Shown here piece by piece: positions 54,079 to 62,879 of a stretch of DNA of 64,000 bases; positions within the stretch are counted from its first letter, which is position 1, and the number at the start of each line of letters is the position of its first letter. The stretch spans positions 854,001-918,000 of the forward strand of contig NC_007964.1 in NCBI RefSeq assembly GCF_000013885.1, read 5' to 3'. The translations under genes and the position numbers were made by a program. The notes beneath the pieces were generated by a model. It saw nothing but the letters and a program-made list of their open reading frames with translations. It made no database searches and was not told where the DNA came from. The stretch comes from Nitrobacter hamburgensis X14 (GTDB lineage: Bacteria > Pseudomonadota > Alphaproteobacteria > Rhizobiales > Xanthobacteraceae).

Positions 54079-54410
54079 GACGCGAAGACCCGCATCTGGC
54101 CGGCGGGCGGCGCGACAAGCGGCTGGCCGGTCGGCACGCATTGGCCAAGTGCCGGCACAATGACGGCGGGGCCGAGCAAGCCTGCGGCCGAGACCATGAC
54201 GCGGGTCGTGCCGGCCGAAAAGCGTCCCGTCGCGCAGGGCGGCGAACTGCCGGACGCCGCAAGGCTGCATCCGGCGATCGCATAGACGGCGCTGAGCGGC
54301 ACAACCGGCTGGCCCATGATAAAGACCCGCGTGGAGAGCGGCGCGGGCTTGCCCATGCCGCCATGCGAGCAGGTCACCTGATTGGTCGGAAGGGCTACGT
54401 AGCCAGGCAT
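54075..54410 (-). CDS. PAAR-like spike-tip protein (eCIS)
   Basis: A 111-aa protein with a start MPGYVALPTNQVTCSHGGMG and a glycine-rich beta structure (STRVFIMGQPVVPLSAVYAI) ending in LGQCVPTGQPLVAPP. Cys/His residues are spaced as in the metal-bound tip of PAAR-like proteins. It would cap the spike. It overlaps the gp25 gene by ATGA and follows the spike gene by 13 bp. Confidence 0.78.
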   Translation of the reverse strand: MPGYVALPTNQVTCSHGGMGKPAPLSTRVFIMGQPVVPLSAVYAIAGCSLAASGSSPPCATGRFSAGTTRVMVSAAGLLGPAVIVPALGQCVPTGQPLVAPPAGQMRVFAS

Positions 54411-54423
54411 GGCGCGCTTCCTT

Positions 54424-55032
54424 TCATTTGGTTACGAGGAGGGCAGCGGCGGCGGGCACCGCGCCGGCGGGATCGCCGTTCACCTGCACCGTCGGGCCGA
54501 AAATGCGCACGCCCGTCATGTCTATGGCGATGCAGGCGGTGGTGTTGCCGATCAGGACGCCGCCAGTCGGCAGGTAAGGCAAATATGGCGTGTCGGTAAC
54601 GACCAGCCCATGCTGCAGCAGTGTCTGGAGCGCGAAGATCGGCATGAGGGGCGCGCTGGTCTTGGCGACGGTCGGCGTCTCGGCGGGCGATCCCCACCAG
54701 CAACCGACCCAGATCGGATAGTCGGGCAGGCCCTGCTCGAACTCCACCCAAACTTTCGCGCCGGGCGGCGGCACGATCAGCGAACCGAGTTGCATTCCGG
54801 CCCACGGAAGACACGGCCGCGCCCAGCCGGTGATATTGGGACCGTCGCGGTCGACCACTTCCACCATCAACCGGCCGCGCCGGTCGGTGTCGGGCACCGG
54901 CAGCACCGTCCCCCGATATTTGCCGTAGTAGCGTTTTGCGCCGCTGATCGGATCGGACGCGGGTGGTTCATCATCGTCGTCGGGGCGAACGCTGTCGACG
55001 AAGCCGTATTGCGCCATCGTTTTTCTGCTCAT
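54424..55032 (-). CDS. gp5/gpV-like spike protein (eCIS)
   Basis: A 202-aa protein with an OB-fold of the gp5/VgrG type: KYRGTVLPVPDTDRRGRLMV, WARPCLPWAGMQLGSLIVPP, and PGAKVWVEFEQGLPDYPIWV followed by GCWWG. A short beta-rich tail follows. It forms the trimeric central spike together with the gpD-like hub encoded just before it. Here hub and spike are separate genes rather than one VgrG/Afp8 fusion. Confidence 0.85.
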   Translation of the reverse strand: MSRKTMAQYGFVDSVRPDDDDEPPASDPISGAKRYYGKYRGTVLPVPDTDRRGRLMVEVVDRDGPNITGWARPCLPWAGMQLGSLIVPPPGAKVWVEFEQGLPDYPIWVGCWWGSPAETPTVAKTSAPLMPIFALQTLLQHGLVVTDTPYLPYLPTGGVLIGNTTACIAIDMTGVRIFGPTVQVNGDPAGAVPAAAALLVTK

Positions 55033-55044
55033 CGGTCGCGTTCC

Positions 55045-56160
55045 TTATCCCCAAGGCTCGAAAGCGTTGCGCGAAAGGGTGAAGCGCTGCTTGTATTCGC
55101 CCGGCCGCAATTCGTGCGTCACGCTGCGCACGTAGTGTATCCCGTCGTGCGGGACGCCCGCGCCGGCCACCGACACAAGCTGACGCGCACGCAATGCGCG
55201 GCCAAGCCGCAGCACGTCGAGCGAGCCGCTGGCGCTGACGACTTCGGCGGCACGCGCGGCCTTGGCGAGCCCGATCATGATCGCCTGCGGCAGCGAGAAT
55301 TTCGCCATCCCGGTCAGCGGCTCGGCGCGCAGCGGGATGGGCCAGCGCTTGCCCATCGGCGGCGACAGCGGATTGACGTCCGGCACCGGGATAGGGATCG
55401 GAAGATTGAGCGGCATCCGCTCGTCGTGGAGCAGGAACACGAACAGCGACTTGGCGAAACCGTCGTAACTGAAGCTGATGTTGTCGACGTTGCTCATCGC
55501 GTCGCTGTTGACGAACAGCGTTGTCTGCGACGAGCCGACCTTTATCTCCGGTCCCCAATAGGCGATCGACATGCCCGGCAATGGTCCCGGATCGATGTAG
55601 AAGACATAGCCGACAGACTTCGCGAGATAGTTCACGTATTGTAGGTCGGTGCCCATGTGGCTCGGGATGTATTGCGTAGGCAGCGGCACATCGATGTTGA
55701 TGCTGGGCGCGACGGTCGGCACCATTCCGAGCGGCAGGTATTTGGCGAGGATCAGTGCGACGCGTGCCTCCGGCGGCATAGCCGGATATTTCATCACCCA
55801 GCTCAGATCGACGGTGTCGAGCAGGCGCGACAGGTCTTCCCCCGTAATGTTGAGCTGCGATGCGCCGGGTTCGTTCGCGGACGTCACTTCGTGGCGCGTG
55901 ATGACGCCGTCCATCAGCACGATCGGCGAACCGCCGACCATCGCCGTCAGGACGACGCGCTGCGGCGGATCGAAGAAGCGGTTGCGGAATTTCTCGCGGA
56001 CCAGCGAATTCTTGCCGTAGGCGAAGCTGAGCGTGAAGCCGCTGCGTTGCTCGGTCGCCTGCGTCACCTGCGCCGACACAAGCGCCTCGGCGAGTTCCGG
56101 CGCGATCGGCGAAGGCGCGACCGCCCCCATCATGATCTGAAGGCTGATGCCTTTCAGCAT
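55045..56160 (-). CDS. Phage late control D-like baseplate hub protein (eCIS)
   Basis: A 371-aa protein resembling gp27/gpD hubs: QRSGFTLSFAYGKNSLVREK, DGVITRHEVTSANEPGASQL, ITGEDLSRLLDTVDLSW, DLQYVNYLAKSVGYVFYI and the C-terminal GIHYVRSVTHELRPGEYKQR. It makes the trimeric hub at the end of the tube. It lies 3 bp after the LysM gene and 12 bp before the spike gene. Confidence 0.85.
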   Translation of the reverse strand: MLKGISLQIMMGAVAPSPIAPELAEALVSAQVTQATEQRSGFTLSFAYGKNSLVREKFRNRFFDPPQRVVLTAMVGGSPIVLMDGVITRHEVTSANEPGASQLNITGEDLSRLLDTVDLSWVMKYPAMPPEARVALILAKYLPLGMVPTVAPSINIDVPLPTQYIPSHMGTDLQYVNYLAKSVGYVFYIDPGPLPGMSIAYWGPEIKVGSSQTTLFVNSDAMSNVDNISFSYDGFAKSLFVFLLHDERMPLNLPIPIPVPDVNPLSPPMGKRWPIPLRAEPLTGMAKFSLPQAIMIGLAKAARAAEVVSASGSLDVLRLGRALRARQLVSVAGAGVPHDGIHYVRSVTHELRPGEYKQRFTLSRNAFEPWG

Positions 56161-56163
56161 GGT

Positions 56164-56523
56164 TCAACCTCGCGGCAGGGTCATACCCTGCGGTAGCGTC
56201 AGACGTAGTGAGATTCCCGGCTCGGCTGTGAGGTCGACCGGATCGATCGCGCCATTGGCGTCGGCGATTCGCCACCACCAGCGCGCGTCGCCCATCTGCT
56301 GCGCGGCGATGATGTCAAGGCGGTCGGCCGCCTTTACCGTCACCGTCCCGACCTGCGCGAGCGTGTCGGGCTGCGGCAGGAAGCGCCGCGCGACGACGAC
56401 GACGGCGCGTCCGCTCGCATCGACAGCCGACTGCAGATCCAGGCCGCGATAGCGGCTGTAATCGTCGTACGGCTGGAGCGTCGGAACCGGCAGCGCCGGA
56501 TTGGGATCCATCAGGTCGGGCAT
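56164..56523 (-). CDS. LysM-domain protein of the eCIS baseplate/tube
   Basis: A 119-aa protein. Its C-terminal half is a LysM unit: TVTVKAADRLDIIAAQQMGD, then ARWWWRIADANGA and GISLRLTLPQGM. Small LysM proteins in this position (often fused to the tube-adaptor protein) help attach tube to baseplate. The start overlaps the previous stop by one base (TGATG). Confidence 0.8.
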   Translation of the reverse strand: MPDLMDPNPALPVPTLQPYDDYSRYRGLDLQSAVDASGRAVVVVARRFLPQPDTLAQVGTVTVKAADRLDIIAAQQMGDARWWWRIADANGAIDPVDLTAEPGISLRLTLPQGMTLPRG

Positions 56524-57179
56524 CAGAAGCCTTGCGCCCCCAGTTGCGTGCGGGTGCCGTCTGCGGCGCGCCGCGCGAGTGATTCTTTCGTGCGCAGATA
56601 CGCGAGGAAGAATTCCGCGCCGCGATGATCGACCGGCAGGTCGTTGACCGATAGGACGCGCAGCGACAGGCTGATCTTTGCGTGAATCGGATTGAGCGTG
56701 GTGTCGAACGCTTCCTCGGTCACGCTGAATTCCGTGACGCGCACCGGCACAACGCGCTGCGCGCTCCACACAAACAGCGTGAGCGGCGCCTCCATCGGCG
56801 CGATCTCGATCGCGCCGTTGCGAAGCAGCGCGTCGGCGCCGACGATGGCATCGCTCGACGGCGAGATCAGCGATTCCAGCAGCGACATCTGCGGGAAGAT
56901 GCCGAGCTCTACGGCATCCTTGTTGGCGGCGGGGAATTCGAGCTGGTCGGTAGCGTCGAGTTCGGCCTCGAGCTTGAATATCTCGACTGCCGGTCCCCTG
57001 AGGCGCAGCGCCTCGGTCCGATCCTGGCTGTCGCCGCCGGCCGAGAGAATTTGCATCGTGCGGCTGAGCTGGTCGGGATTGTACTGAAGCGTGATGATCC
57101 GCGTTACGGTGAACAGCACCGGATCGAGCAGAACCAGACCGGCTTTTAGGATGCGGGGTGATCGGGAAAAGCCGGTCAT
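56523..57179 (-). CDS. CIS tube-family adaptor protein (eCIS)
   Basis: A 218-aa protein from the ATG at 57179 (overlapping the previous stop, ATGA). Seen: RIITLQYNPDQLSRTMQI, GPAVEIFKLEAELDATDQLE, PLTLFVWSAQRVVPVRVTEF and DTTLNPIHAKISLSLRVL. This is the contractile-injection tube/adaptor domain that in many clusters is fused to the LysM unit encoded next. It joins inner tube and baseplate hub. Confidence 0.82.
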   Translation of the reverse strand: MTGFSRSPRILKAGLVLLDPVLFTVTRIITLQYNPDQLSRTMQILSAGGDSQDRTEALRLRGPAVEIFKLEAELDATDQLEFPAANKDAVELGIFPQMSLLESLISPSSDAIVGADALLRNGAIEIAPMEAPLTLFVWSAQRVVPVRVTEFSVTEEAFDTTLNPIHAKISLSLRVLSVNDLPVDHRGAEFFLAYLRTKESLARRAADGTRTQLGAQGF

Positions 57180-59905
57180 TTGGCGATATCCGATATTGGA
57201 AGTTGAACCCGTGGTGAGCACGCGACTGTTCCGCGCTTAAGCAGGCCAACGTTTTCCCAGTATTGCGCCGTTTTCAAATCCACAACGACGCCGCCGATCG
57301 AAACCGCCGGCTGATCTAGAACGGCGCCCCGTATATGAGACATCTCGATCGTCACGTTGTTGAACTGATTTTCCCAACCGCCTTGCAGCATCACAAACTC
57401 ATCCTCGCCGAGCTTGTTGCTGCGGATATGACCCATCTGCACGATGTCTGGCCGCTCCATCAGCTCGTGGTGTTTGAGCCCGCGCTGGGATCTGAAACGT
57501 CCGCGTTTGTTGAGCAAAAAGCCGAGCGGATGATCGGGGTCGCTCGCGATGAGCTTGGCAGATCTTCTGCGCATCTGACTCGTACTTGATCCGACCAAGG
57601 CCTCCCCCGGTGCTGGCTTCGCCGATCCCCTAATAGGGGCAGGTGCGACGGGCGGCTTTGCAGGTGGCGGTTTGGGCGCGGTTGGCCCATGGAGTTTCGC
57701 TGTTTCAAGCTTTTGCTGGAGTTTGGCTGCCTCTTTATTGAGGCCTTTTGCGAAATTGCGATCCGGGATACCATCGGCTTCGAGCTTCGCAGCGAGCTTA
57801 CGTTTGGCTTCTAGTGTTTCCATTTCGGCACGCAGCGCGTCGTCGGCGGCAAGCTGTTCCTTGTACATCAGGCGCAGGTTCGGACAGGGTGGCCCGCTGC
57901 ACAGTTCGAAGCCGTCGGGTGTCGTCTGCACATGGTGGCCGCCGCCGACGGGCTCCGGCTCGGCGATCGGCTTGTGCGCGGCGTCGGAGGCGGAATGCGG
58001 AGCCTTCGGTTCCGGCTTGTGCGGCTCCGGCGCCATGGCTTGCGGATGTGGCTCCGCGGTCTTGGCGGCCGGCGTCGCGGCGGCGGGCTCGGGCGCTTTC
58101 GCCGCGGGCTTTGGATGCGGCTCGGTCGCCTTCGCTGCGGGACGCGGCTCCGCCACGGGTTTCGGCGTCGGGTGCGGCTCGCCGTGCGGCACGGGCGCCT
58201 TCGCGGGCGGCCCATGCGGATGGCGCGTGGCGGGCGTTGGCAGATGCGGTGCGGGCGGCGCCGGATGCGCGCCGCCCAGTGCCTTCGTGGCGGCCGTGGT
58301 CGCGACCTGCGCGGCATCCTTCTCGGCGATGCCGAAGAGCTTGCGCAGGAAGCCGCCCATCCGCTCCATCATGCCAGCGAGCGGTTTCAGGAGCGGCTCC
58401 AGCACCGGCATCATCGGCTTCAGGAGGAACTGGACGACGGCGTTCACGGCCTCCTCGACCTTGGTGATGATGCCGCCCGCCATGGTCACGAATTTTGTGA
58501 CGCCCTCGATCGTGCGGCCGAGGAAAGTGCCCGCCTTGGCGAGCCCGCCGAGGCTGCGGCCGATCTGCGTGATGAGGTTGCCGATGCCTTCGGAGAAGAC
58601 GAGCAGCACGACCTGGATGAGCGCGAAGCCGAGCGCATAGCCGGCCTTGTTGCCGACCTTCGCCCAGGGCGTCTCGATCAGCGCGTCGCGGCCCTGGCCG
58701 AAGAGGTTCGAGACGTAGCCGAGCGCGCCGGCCGGTTTCTCTTCCGGTTGCTTCGTCTTTTCTTCCCAGGGCGACTCCAGCGATTTGGCCACTGCCGCGC
58801 CCTGCGTCCGCCCGATCGAGCGCGCGAAACCGATGGCCTTCTCGACGAGGCCGCCGTTGCTGTTCAGCATGCCGACCAGCATCTTGAACGTCTCGCGGGC
58901 ATTGCTTTTCAGACCGAGGAAGAATTCCTTTATCGGCTTGCCGAGACCGGCGAGCACGTCGACGAGGCCTTTCAGTTCGTTCGCGAGTTCGGCTGCCTTC
59001 GAGATGGCGCTCGACACCAGGTTGGTCACGAATGCATTGAGCTGCTCGACCATCACGCCGATGGCGAACAGATCCGTGATCGGACTGACCACGCCTTCGA
59101 ACACGCCGACGAGATAGCCTTTGATAAGGTCGGGCACATCGGTGATCGAGAAGCTCTTGAACTTCTTGCCGAGCCGCTCGCCGGTTTTGCCCTCGTTCCA
59201 CTGGTGGGAGAAGCCGGACATTCCGCCTTCGAGGCTGGCAGCAACGACGCGTGAAGTGGTCTCGTTGAAGCCGAGCGCCTGCGCGACATAGCCGGTCACC
59301 TTCTCCATCGCGGGATAGTCGGGCTGCTCAGCGTCGCGCTGCAGGCCGACCGGCGCGGCCCTGCCGGCGCTGGCCGGGTGTCCCGCGGCAATCGCGTCGC
59401 CCGCCCGTTTCGCCTCGGCCTCCAGCGCGGGGTCGGGATCGATGCCCGCTGCCACGCCGCCGCGCGACTGCTGCACGACATGCGCAAGCTCGTGCCCGAG
59501 CAGCCGCTGGCCCGCCGTGCTGACAAGGTCCGGTGCTGAGCTGGCGAACACGACATCCCGGCCGACGGTGTAGGCACGCGCGTTGACCGCCGCGGCGGAG
59601 TTCTGCGCCGACGCATCGGCATGCATGCGCACGGCCGAGAAATCCTGGCCGAACTTCTCTTCCATCCGCGTGCGCAGCGCACGCGGCATGGGCTGGCCGG
59701 GGCTGCGCAGCACGTCGCCGACCGCACCAGGCAGTGCGAGTGGCGGCGCGCCTGTTCCGAACCGCTGCAGGCGCGTGCGCTTGCCGGCGCAGCGAGGACA
59801 CTTCTCGCCCGTTTCCTCGCAGGCGCAGGTCCGCTGCAGCGTCACCGGCGCGGCTGTCTGGACGGCGGGCGCCGCCTTCACGGCCAGGGCGCGGTGCGCG
59901 CTCAT
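57176..59905 (-). CDS. DUF4157 eCIS-associated cargo protein with C-terminal polymorphic-toxin-like domain
   Basis: A 909-aa protein. Cys-rich start (Cys27, Cys29, Cys36, Cys39), then the DUF4157 eCIS-core domain (about 60-150) with FGQDFSAVRMHAD, NARAYTVGRDVVFA and the metalloprotease-like GHELAHVVQQ (His138-Glu139, His142). A long helical middle (about 190-540) has hydrophobic stretches that could insert in membranes. A Pro/His/Ala-rich linker (about 545-660) follows. The last 110 residues contain HPLGFLLNKRGRFRSQRGLK, VQMGHIRSNKLGEDEFVML and GGWENQFNNVTIEM, which recall the polymorphic toxin type 5 family, a predicted nuclease. DUF4157 marks proteins loaded in eCIS particles; a toxin payload is inferred. 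Confidence 0.75.
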   Translation of the reverse strand: MSAHRALAVKAAPAVQTAAPVTLQRTCACEETGEKCPRCAGKRTRLQRFGTGAPPLALPGAVGDVLRSPGQPMPRALRTRMEEKFGQDFSAVRMHADASAQNSAAAVNARAYTVGRDVVFASSAPDLVSTAGQRLLGHELAHVVQQSRGGVAAGIDPDPALEAEAKRAGDAIAAGHPASAGRAAPVGLQRDAEQPDYPAMEKVTGYVAQALGFNETTSRVVAASLEGGMSGFSHQWNEGKTGERLGKKFKSFSITDVPDLIKGYLVGVFEGVVSPITDLFAIGVMVEQLNAFVTNLVSSAISKAAELANELKGLVDVLAGLGKPIKEFFLGLKSNARETFKMLVGMLNSNGGLVEKAIGFARSIGRTQGAAVAKSLESPWEEKTKQPEEKPAGALGYVSNLFGQGRDALIETPWAKVGNKAGYALGFALIQVVLLVFSEGIGNLITQIGRSLGGLAKAGTFLGRTIEGVTKFVTMAGGIITKVEEAVNAVVQFLLKPMMPVLEPLLKPLAGMMERMGGFLRKLFGIAEKDAAQVATTAATKALGGAHPAPPAPHLPTPATRHPHGPPAKAPVPHGEPHPTPKPVAEPRPAAKATEPHPKPAAKAPEPAAATPAAKTAEPHPQAMAPEPHKPEPKAPHSASDAAHKPIAEPEPVGGGHHVQTTPDGFELCSGPPCPNLRLMYKEQLAADDALRAEMETLEAKRKLAAKLEADGIPDRNFAKGLNKEAAKLQQKLETAKLHGPTAPKPPPAKPPVAPAPIRGSAKPAPGEALVGSSTSQMRRRSAKLIASDPDHPLGFLLNKRGRFRSQRGLKHHELMERPDIVQMGHIRSNKLGEDEFVMLQGGWENQFNNVTIEMSHIRGAVLDQPAVSIGGVVVDLKTAQYWENVGLLKRGTVACSPRVQLPISDIAK

Positions 59906-62592
59906 GGCTGACCCGTCCCGGCCACCCAGCCCTGACCCTGGCGGAAGGTGAAGCCGCGGCTGACGAGCGCATCGCGTACCGTCAGTGCCTCGACCGACTC
60001 GCCTTCCTTGATGATCGTCGAGATCTTGCGGTTGATAGCGTTCTTGAGTCCCGTGGGGGTGAGTTCGTTTTTATTCGTGATGCTGCTGCGCGCTGTCTCG
60101 AAGATCGTCGCCATTTCCGTAATCTCGTCGAAGCGGCGGCTGAACAGCGCATCGGGATTGGTCTTGAGCGAGACCGGATCTAGTTTCTGCCGGTTGCGCG
60201 CGATGTCGCGCGGATCGGTCCCGAGATATTTAGTGCTGCGGTTGGTCGCGGGATCGAGGAACTGGCGGTTGTGCGGGTCCTCCGCGCGCGCGAATGCGCG
60301 CTGTGGTTTGATGTCCGGCGCGCCGACCGCGAGCGGCTCGTCGATGTCGCCGCGCGTCACCGGCTGGTCGAGGATGAAGTCCCTCTCGCCCGACTGGATC
60401 TTCTCGGCGCGTTTCTGGCCGATGTGCAGCGACCAGGCGTCGGGATCGTCGAGCCGCGCGATCGCGTCGTCCGCGTAGCCCTGGGGCAGCGGCGCGCCGG
60501 GACGCCTGGCGGCCGGCGTCCCGTCCGCGGGAATTTCGGCATCCCGGCGGCGAACGTAGTCCTCCACCGGCGCGCGGCCGGCATTGTTGCGCGCCGCCTC
60601 GCAGGCGCGGATGAGACTCGCCGCTTCGTCCGCCGCGCGCTGCGGGTCGGTCTGGCGCAGCCCCTGAACCTCGTCGTTCCATTGCTTGAGATCGGGATTG
60701 TCGCCCATTTCCTTCTGGTACTCGACCTGGATGACCGGACACGGCGCGGGGCTGCACCGGCCGACGCCCTCGGGCGTGACGACCGCATCATGTCCGTCGT
60801 CCGCCGGCTTGCGCGCCGTCGCCTCGTTTGGCTCGATGGCCGCGGCGGTCTCGTCGACCTTGGGCGGCGACGTGGCGGGGGCTGCGGTCGTCTTTGCCGG
60901 GAGCGGCTCCTCGCCGTGCGGGCGCGTGACGGACGCTTTTGTCTCCACCCCGGTCGCCGCGGGCGTCTTTTCCGTTGTGGTGACGGCCTTGGTCGTCAGT
61001 GGTTCCCCGGCGGGTGGGCGAACAACAGGCGCTTTCGTCTCCGTCCCGGCGGCGGATGTATTTCCCGCGGGCAGCCTTGCACTCGGGGCTTCGCCCGCCG
61101 GCCCATGCAGGCTCGCGCGAAATGCGTCGCCCGTCGAAGGGCCCTTCCTGCCCATCGACCCAGCATGGCCTGTCGCCAAAGTGGCGCCCTGGCCGATCAG
61201 CGATGCATCTTCCTTCGACACACCGAGCGATGTGGCGAGCTTCTCCGCGCCCATGCCGACCAGCGGGGCGATGGCTTGCGCCGTTGTCATCTTCGCCGGG
61301 TTGCCCATGCCGACGGCCGTCTCGACCAGCCCGCCGATTCCTTCCGCGATCTCGTCGTTCACGCCGAGCGCCTTGGCGCTGTACTCGGCGCCCTTGCCGG
61401 CGATGGCGGGGGCGAAAACGGCGATCGGATCGCCGCCCCCGGCGATCATCGCGATGACGACCTTCGCGGAGAAATTGGCGACCCCGGCGGCCGCATCGAT
61501 TCTCTTGTAGCCCGCGCGCAGTTCGTCGGAATAGGCGTTGCGGTACTCGAAGAAGGCCTTCACGACGCCTTCCGACGTGTGCTTTTCCTTCTCGTACTGT
61601 CTCGAGAAGGTTTCGAACGTCTGCGGATTGGAGGTGCCGGCTCGGCGTGTCACCTCCGCTTCCGTCGCCAGATCGTGCATGACGATGATCTCGTTGCCGA
61701 TGATCTCGCCCTGATCTTCCGCGCCGGCACCTTGCACCATGGCGACCTCGCCATCGATGGCGACGGGGGTCACACCGTAACGGTTCTTCATCGCGGCGCG
61801 AAAGATCTTCTGCGCGTCCTCCACGCCAACATCCTGCTCGCGGCCGTAGGAGTAGCTCCGTTCGTCCATTTTCACGGGAACATTGTCGACTGTGGTGCCT
61901 TCGCTGACGTAGGCGTAGTCGCCCGCGCGATAGCCCATCGCCAGAAGGTCGGGGTCATCCAGGTAGGGGCCGTCGGCCTCGGCATTCGTGTTCGCCTGCG
62001 CATCCGATTTCGCGTCGCGCTGGAGGTCGGGGCCAGCCCCGCCCGCGACCTGCACGGGCCCGTTCGCCGCGACCGCATCGCCTGCCCGCTGCGCTTCGGT
62101 CTCAAGCCCCGGATCGGGATCGATGCCCGCCGTCACGCCGCCGCGCGACTGCTGCACGACATGCGCAAGCTCGTGGCCGAGGAGACGATGCCCAGCGGCG
62201 CCGCCGAGGTCCGGAGCGGAGTCGCCGAGCACCACGTGCTGACCCACCGTGTAGGCATTCGCATCGACGGCTTCCGCCGAGCGACGGGCAAGGCCGTCGG
62301 CATGGATGCGCACGTCCGAGAAGTCGCGACCAAAGCTGCCCTCCATCTCGGCGCGCGTTTCGGAGGGTAGCGGCGCGCCCGAAGACCGCAGCACGTCGCC
62401 GACCGCAGCCGGCATCGCCATCGACGGCGCGTAGCCCGTTCCCGTTGCCGACCGCTGGAGGGTTTTGCGCTTCGCCTGGCAGCGCGCACAGCTTTCGCCA
62501 TTCTCCTCGCAGGCGCAGCTGCGCTGCAACGTCACCGGCGACGGCACAAGCGCGGCCGCTGGCTGGTATCTGGCGTAGGCCCGCGCGCTCAC
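59902..62592 (-). CDS. Second DUF4157 eCIS-associated cargo protein, C-terminus of unknown family
   Basis: An 896-aa protein from the GTG at 62592 (GTGA overlap with the previous stop; N-terminus VSARAYARYQP parallels its neighbour). Cys26, Cys28, Cys35 and Cys38, then DUF4157 with FGRDFSDVRIHAD, DANAYTVGQHVVLGD and GHELAHVVQQ (His140-Glu141, His144). The middle has a second segment (YGVTPVAIDGEVAMVQGAG, IIGNEIIVMHDLATEAEVT) resembling a metallopeptidase or pore-related stretch, then a Thr/Ala/Pro-rich linker. The final 250 residues (RRFDEITEMATIFETARSSI and NAINRKISTIIKEGESVEAL) match no family I know. Likely a second payload with a different activity. Confidence 0.7.
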   Translation of the reverse strand: MSARAYARYQPAAALVPSPVTLQRSCACEENGESCARCQAKRKTLQRSATGTGYAPSMAMPAAVGDVLRSSGAPLPSETRAEMEGSFGRDFSDVRIHADGLARRSAEAVDANAYTVGQHVVLGDSAPDLGGAAGHRLLGHELAHVVQQSRGGVTAGIDPDPGLETEAQRAGDAVAANGPVQVAGGAGPDLQRDAKSDAQANTNAEADGPYLDDPDLLAMGYRAGDYAYVSEGTTVDNVPVKMDERSYSYGREQDVGVEDAQKIFRAAMKNRYGVTPVAIDGEVAMVQGAGAEDQGEIIGNEIIVMHDLATEAEVTRRAGTSNPQTFETFSRQYEKEKHTSEGVVKAFFEYRNAYSDELRAGYKRIDAAAGVANFSAKVVIAMIAGGGDPIAVFAPAIAGKGAEYSAKALGVNDEIAEGIGGLVETAVGMGNPAKMTTAQAIAPLVGMGAEKLATSLGVSKEDASLIGQGATLATGHAGSMGRKGPSTGDAFRASLHGPAGEAPSARLPAGNTSAAGTETKAPVVRPPAGEPLTTKAVTTTEKTPAATGVETKASVTRPHGEEPLPAKTTAAPATSPPKVDETAAAIEPNEATARKPADDGHDAVVTPEGVGRCSPAPCPVIQVEYQKEMGDNPDLKQWNDEVQGLRQTDPQRAADEAASLIRACEAARNNAGRAPVEDYVRRRDAEIPADGTPAARRPGAPLPQGYADDAIARLDDPDAWSLHIGQKRAEKIQSGERDFILDQPVTRGDIDEPLAVGAPDIKPQRAFARAEDPHNRQFLDPATNRSTKYLGTDPRDIARNRQKLDPVSLKTNPDALFSRRFDEITEMATIFETARSSITNKNELTPTGLKNAINRKISTIIKEGESVEALTVRDALVSRGFTFRQGQGWVAGTGQP

Positions 62593-62879
62593 GATCGCCT
62601 CCCGCGGCCGGGCGCAGCGGGTCGTTCCCGCGGCGCGATCTCTCCGCCGACTGCGCGGGCAATGTGTTGGCCCGCCGTCTGAGGCGAGACCAGCACCGGC
62701 GCAGGAATGGCGAGGCCGCGACGCGCTGTCCTGCGCCCGGTCGTGAAATCGCCGCGTCGCGCCATCTCGCCCAACTCCCGTTCCAGCGCGGCACGAAGTG
62801 CATCGTCGAAGTCGGCGCGACCCGCGCGCAGCCAGTCGGCCTCGATTGAGAGCGCCTCGATGCGAAGCCGTACCTTCAT
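62589..62879 (-). CDS. Small conserved-position eCIS protein
   Basis: A 96-aa basic protein starting MKVRLRIEALSIEADWLRAG at 62879, overlapping the ATPase stop (ATGA) and the next gene start. The first 40 residues alternate charge like a strand plus helix; the tail is Pro/Arg-rich. No named domain. Small genes in this position between the AAA ATPase and DUF4157 genes occur in other eCIS sets. Confidence 0.6.
   Translation of the reverse strand: MKVRLRIEALSIEADWLRAGRADFDDALRAALERELGEMARRGDFTTGRRTARRGLAIPAPVLVSPQTAGQHIARAVGGEIAPRERPAAPGRGRRS

Noticed and set aside
53711..54364. Extended N-terminus for the baseplate wedge protein (1168 aa)
   Set aside because: The extra residues lie over the gp25 and PAAR genes in another frame; the ATG at 53710 has ATGA coupling and a sensible N-terminus.
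57932..59254. 440-aa plus-strand open frame opposite the DUF4157 protein
   Set aside because: Antisense shadow; low-complexity Leu/Arg/Asp composition mirrors the Pro/Ala/His-rich linker on the real strand.
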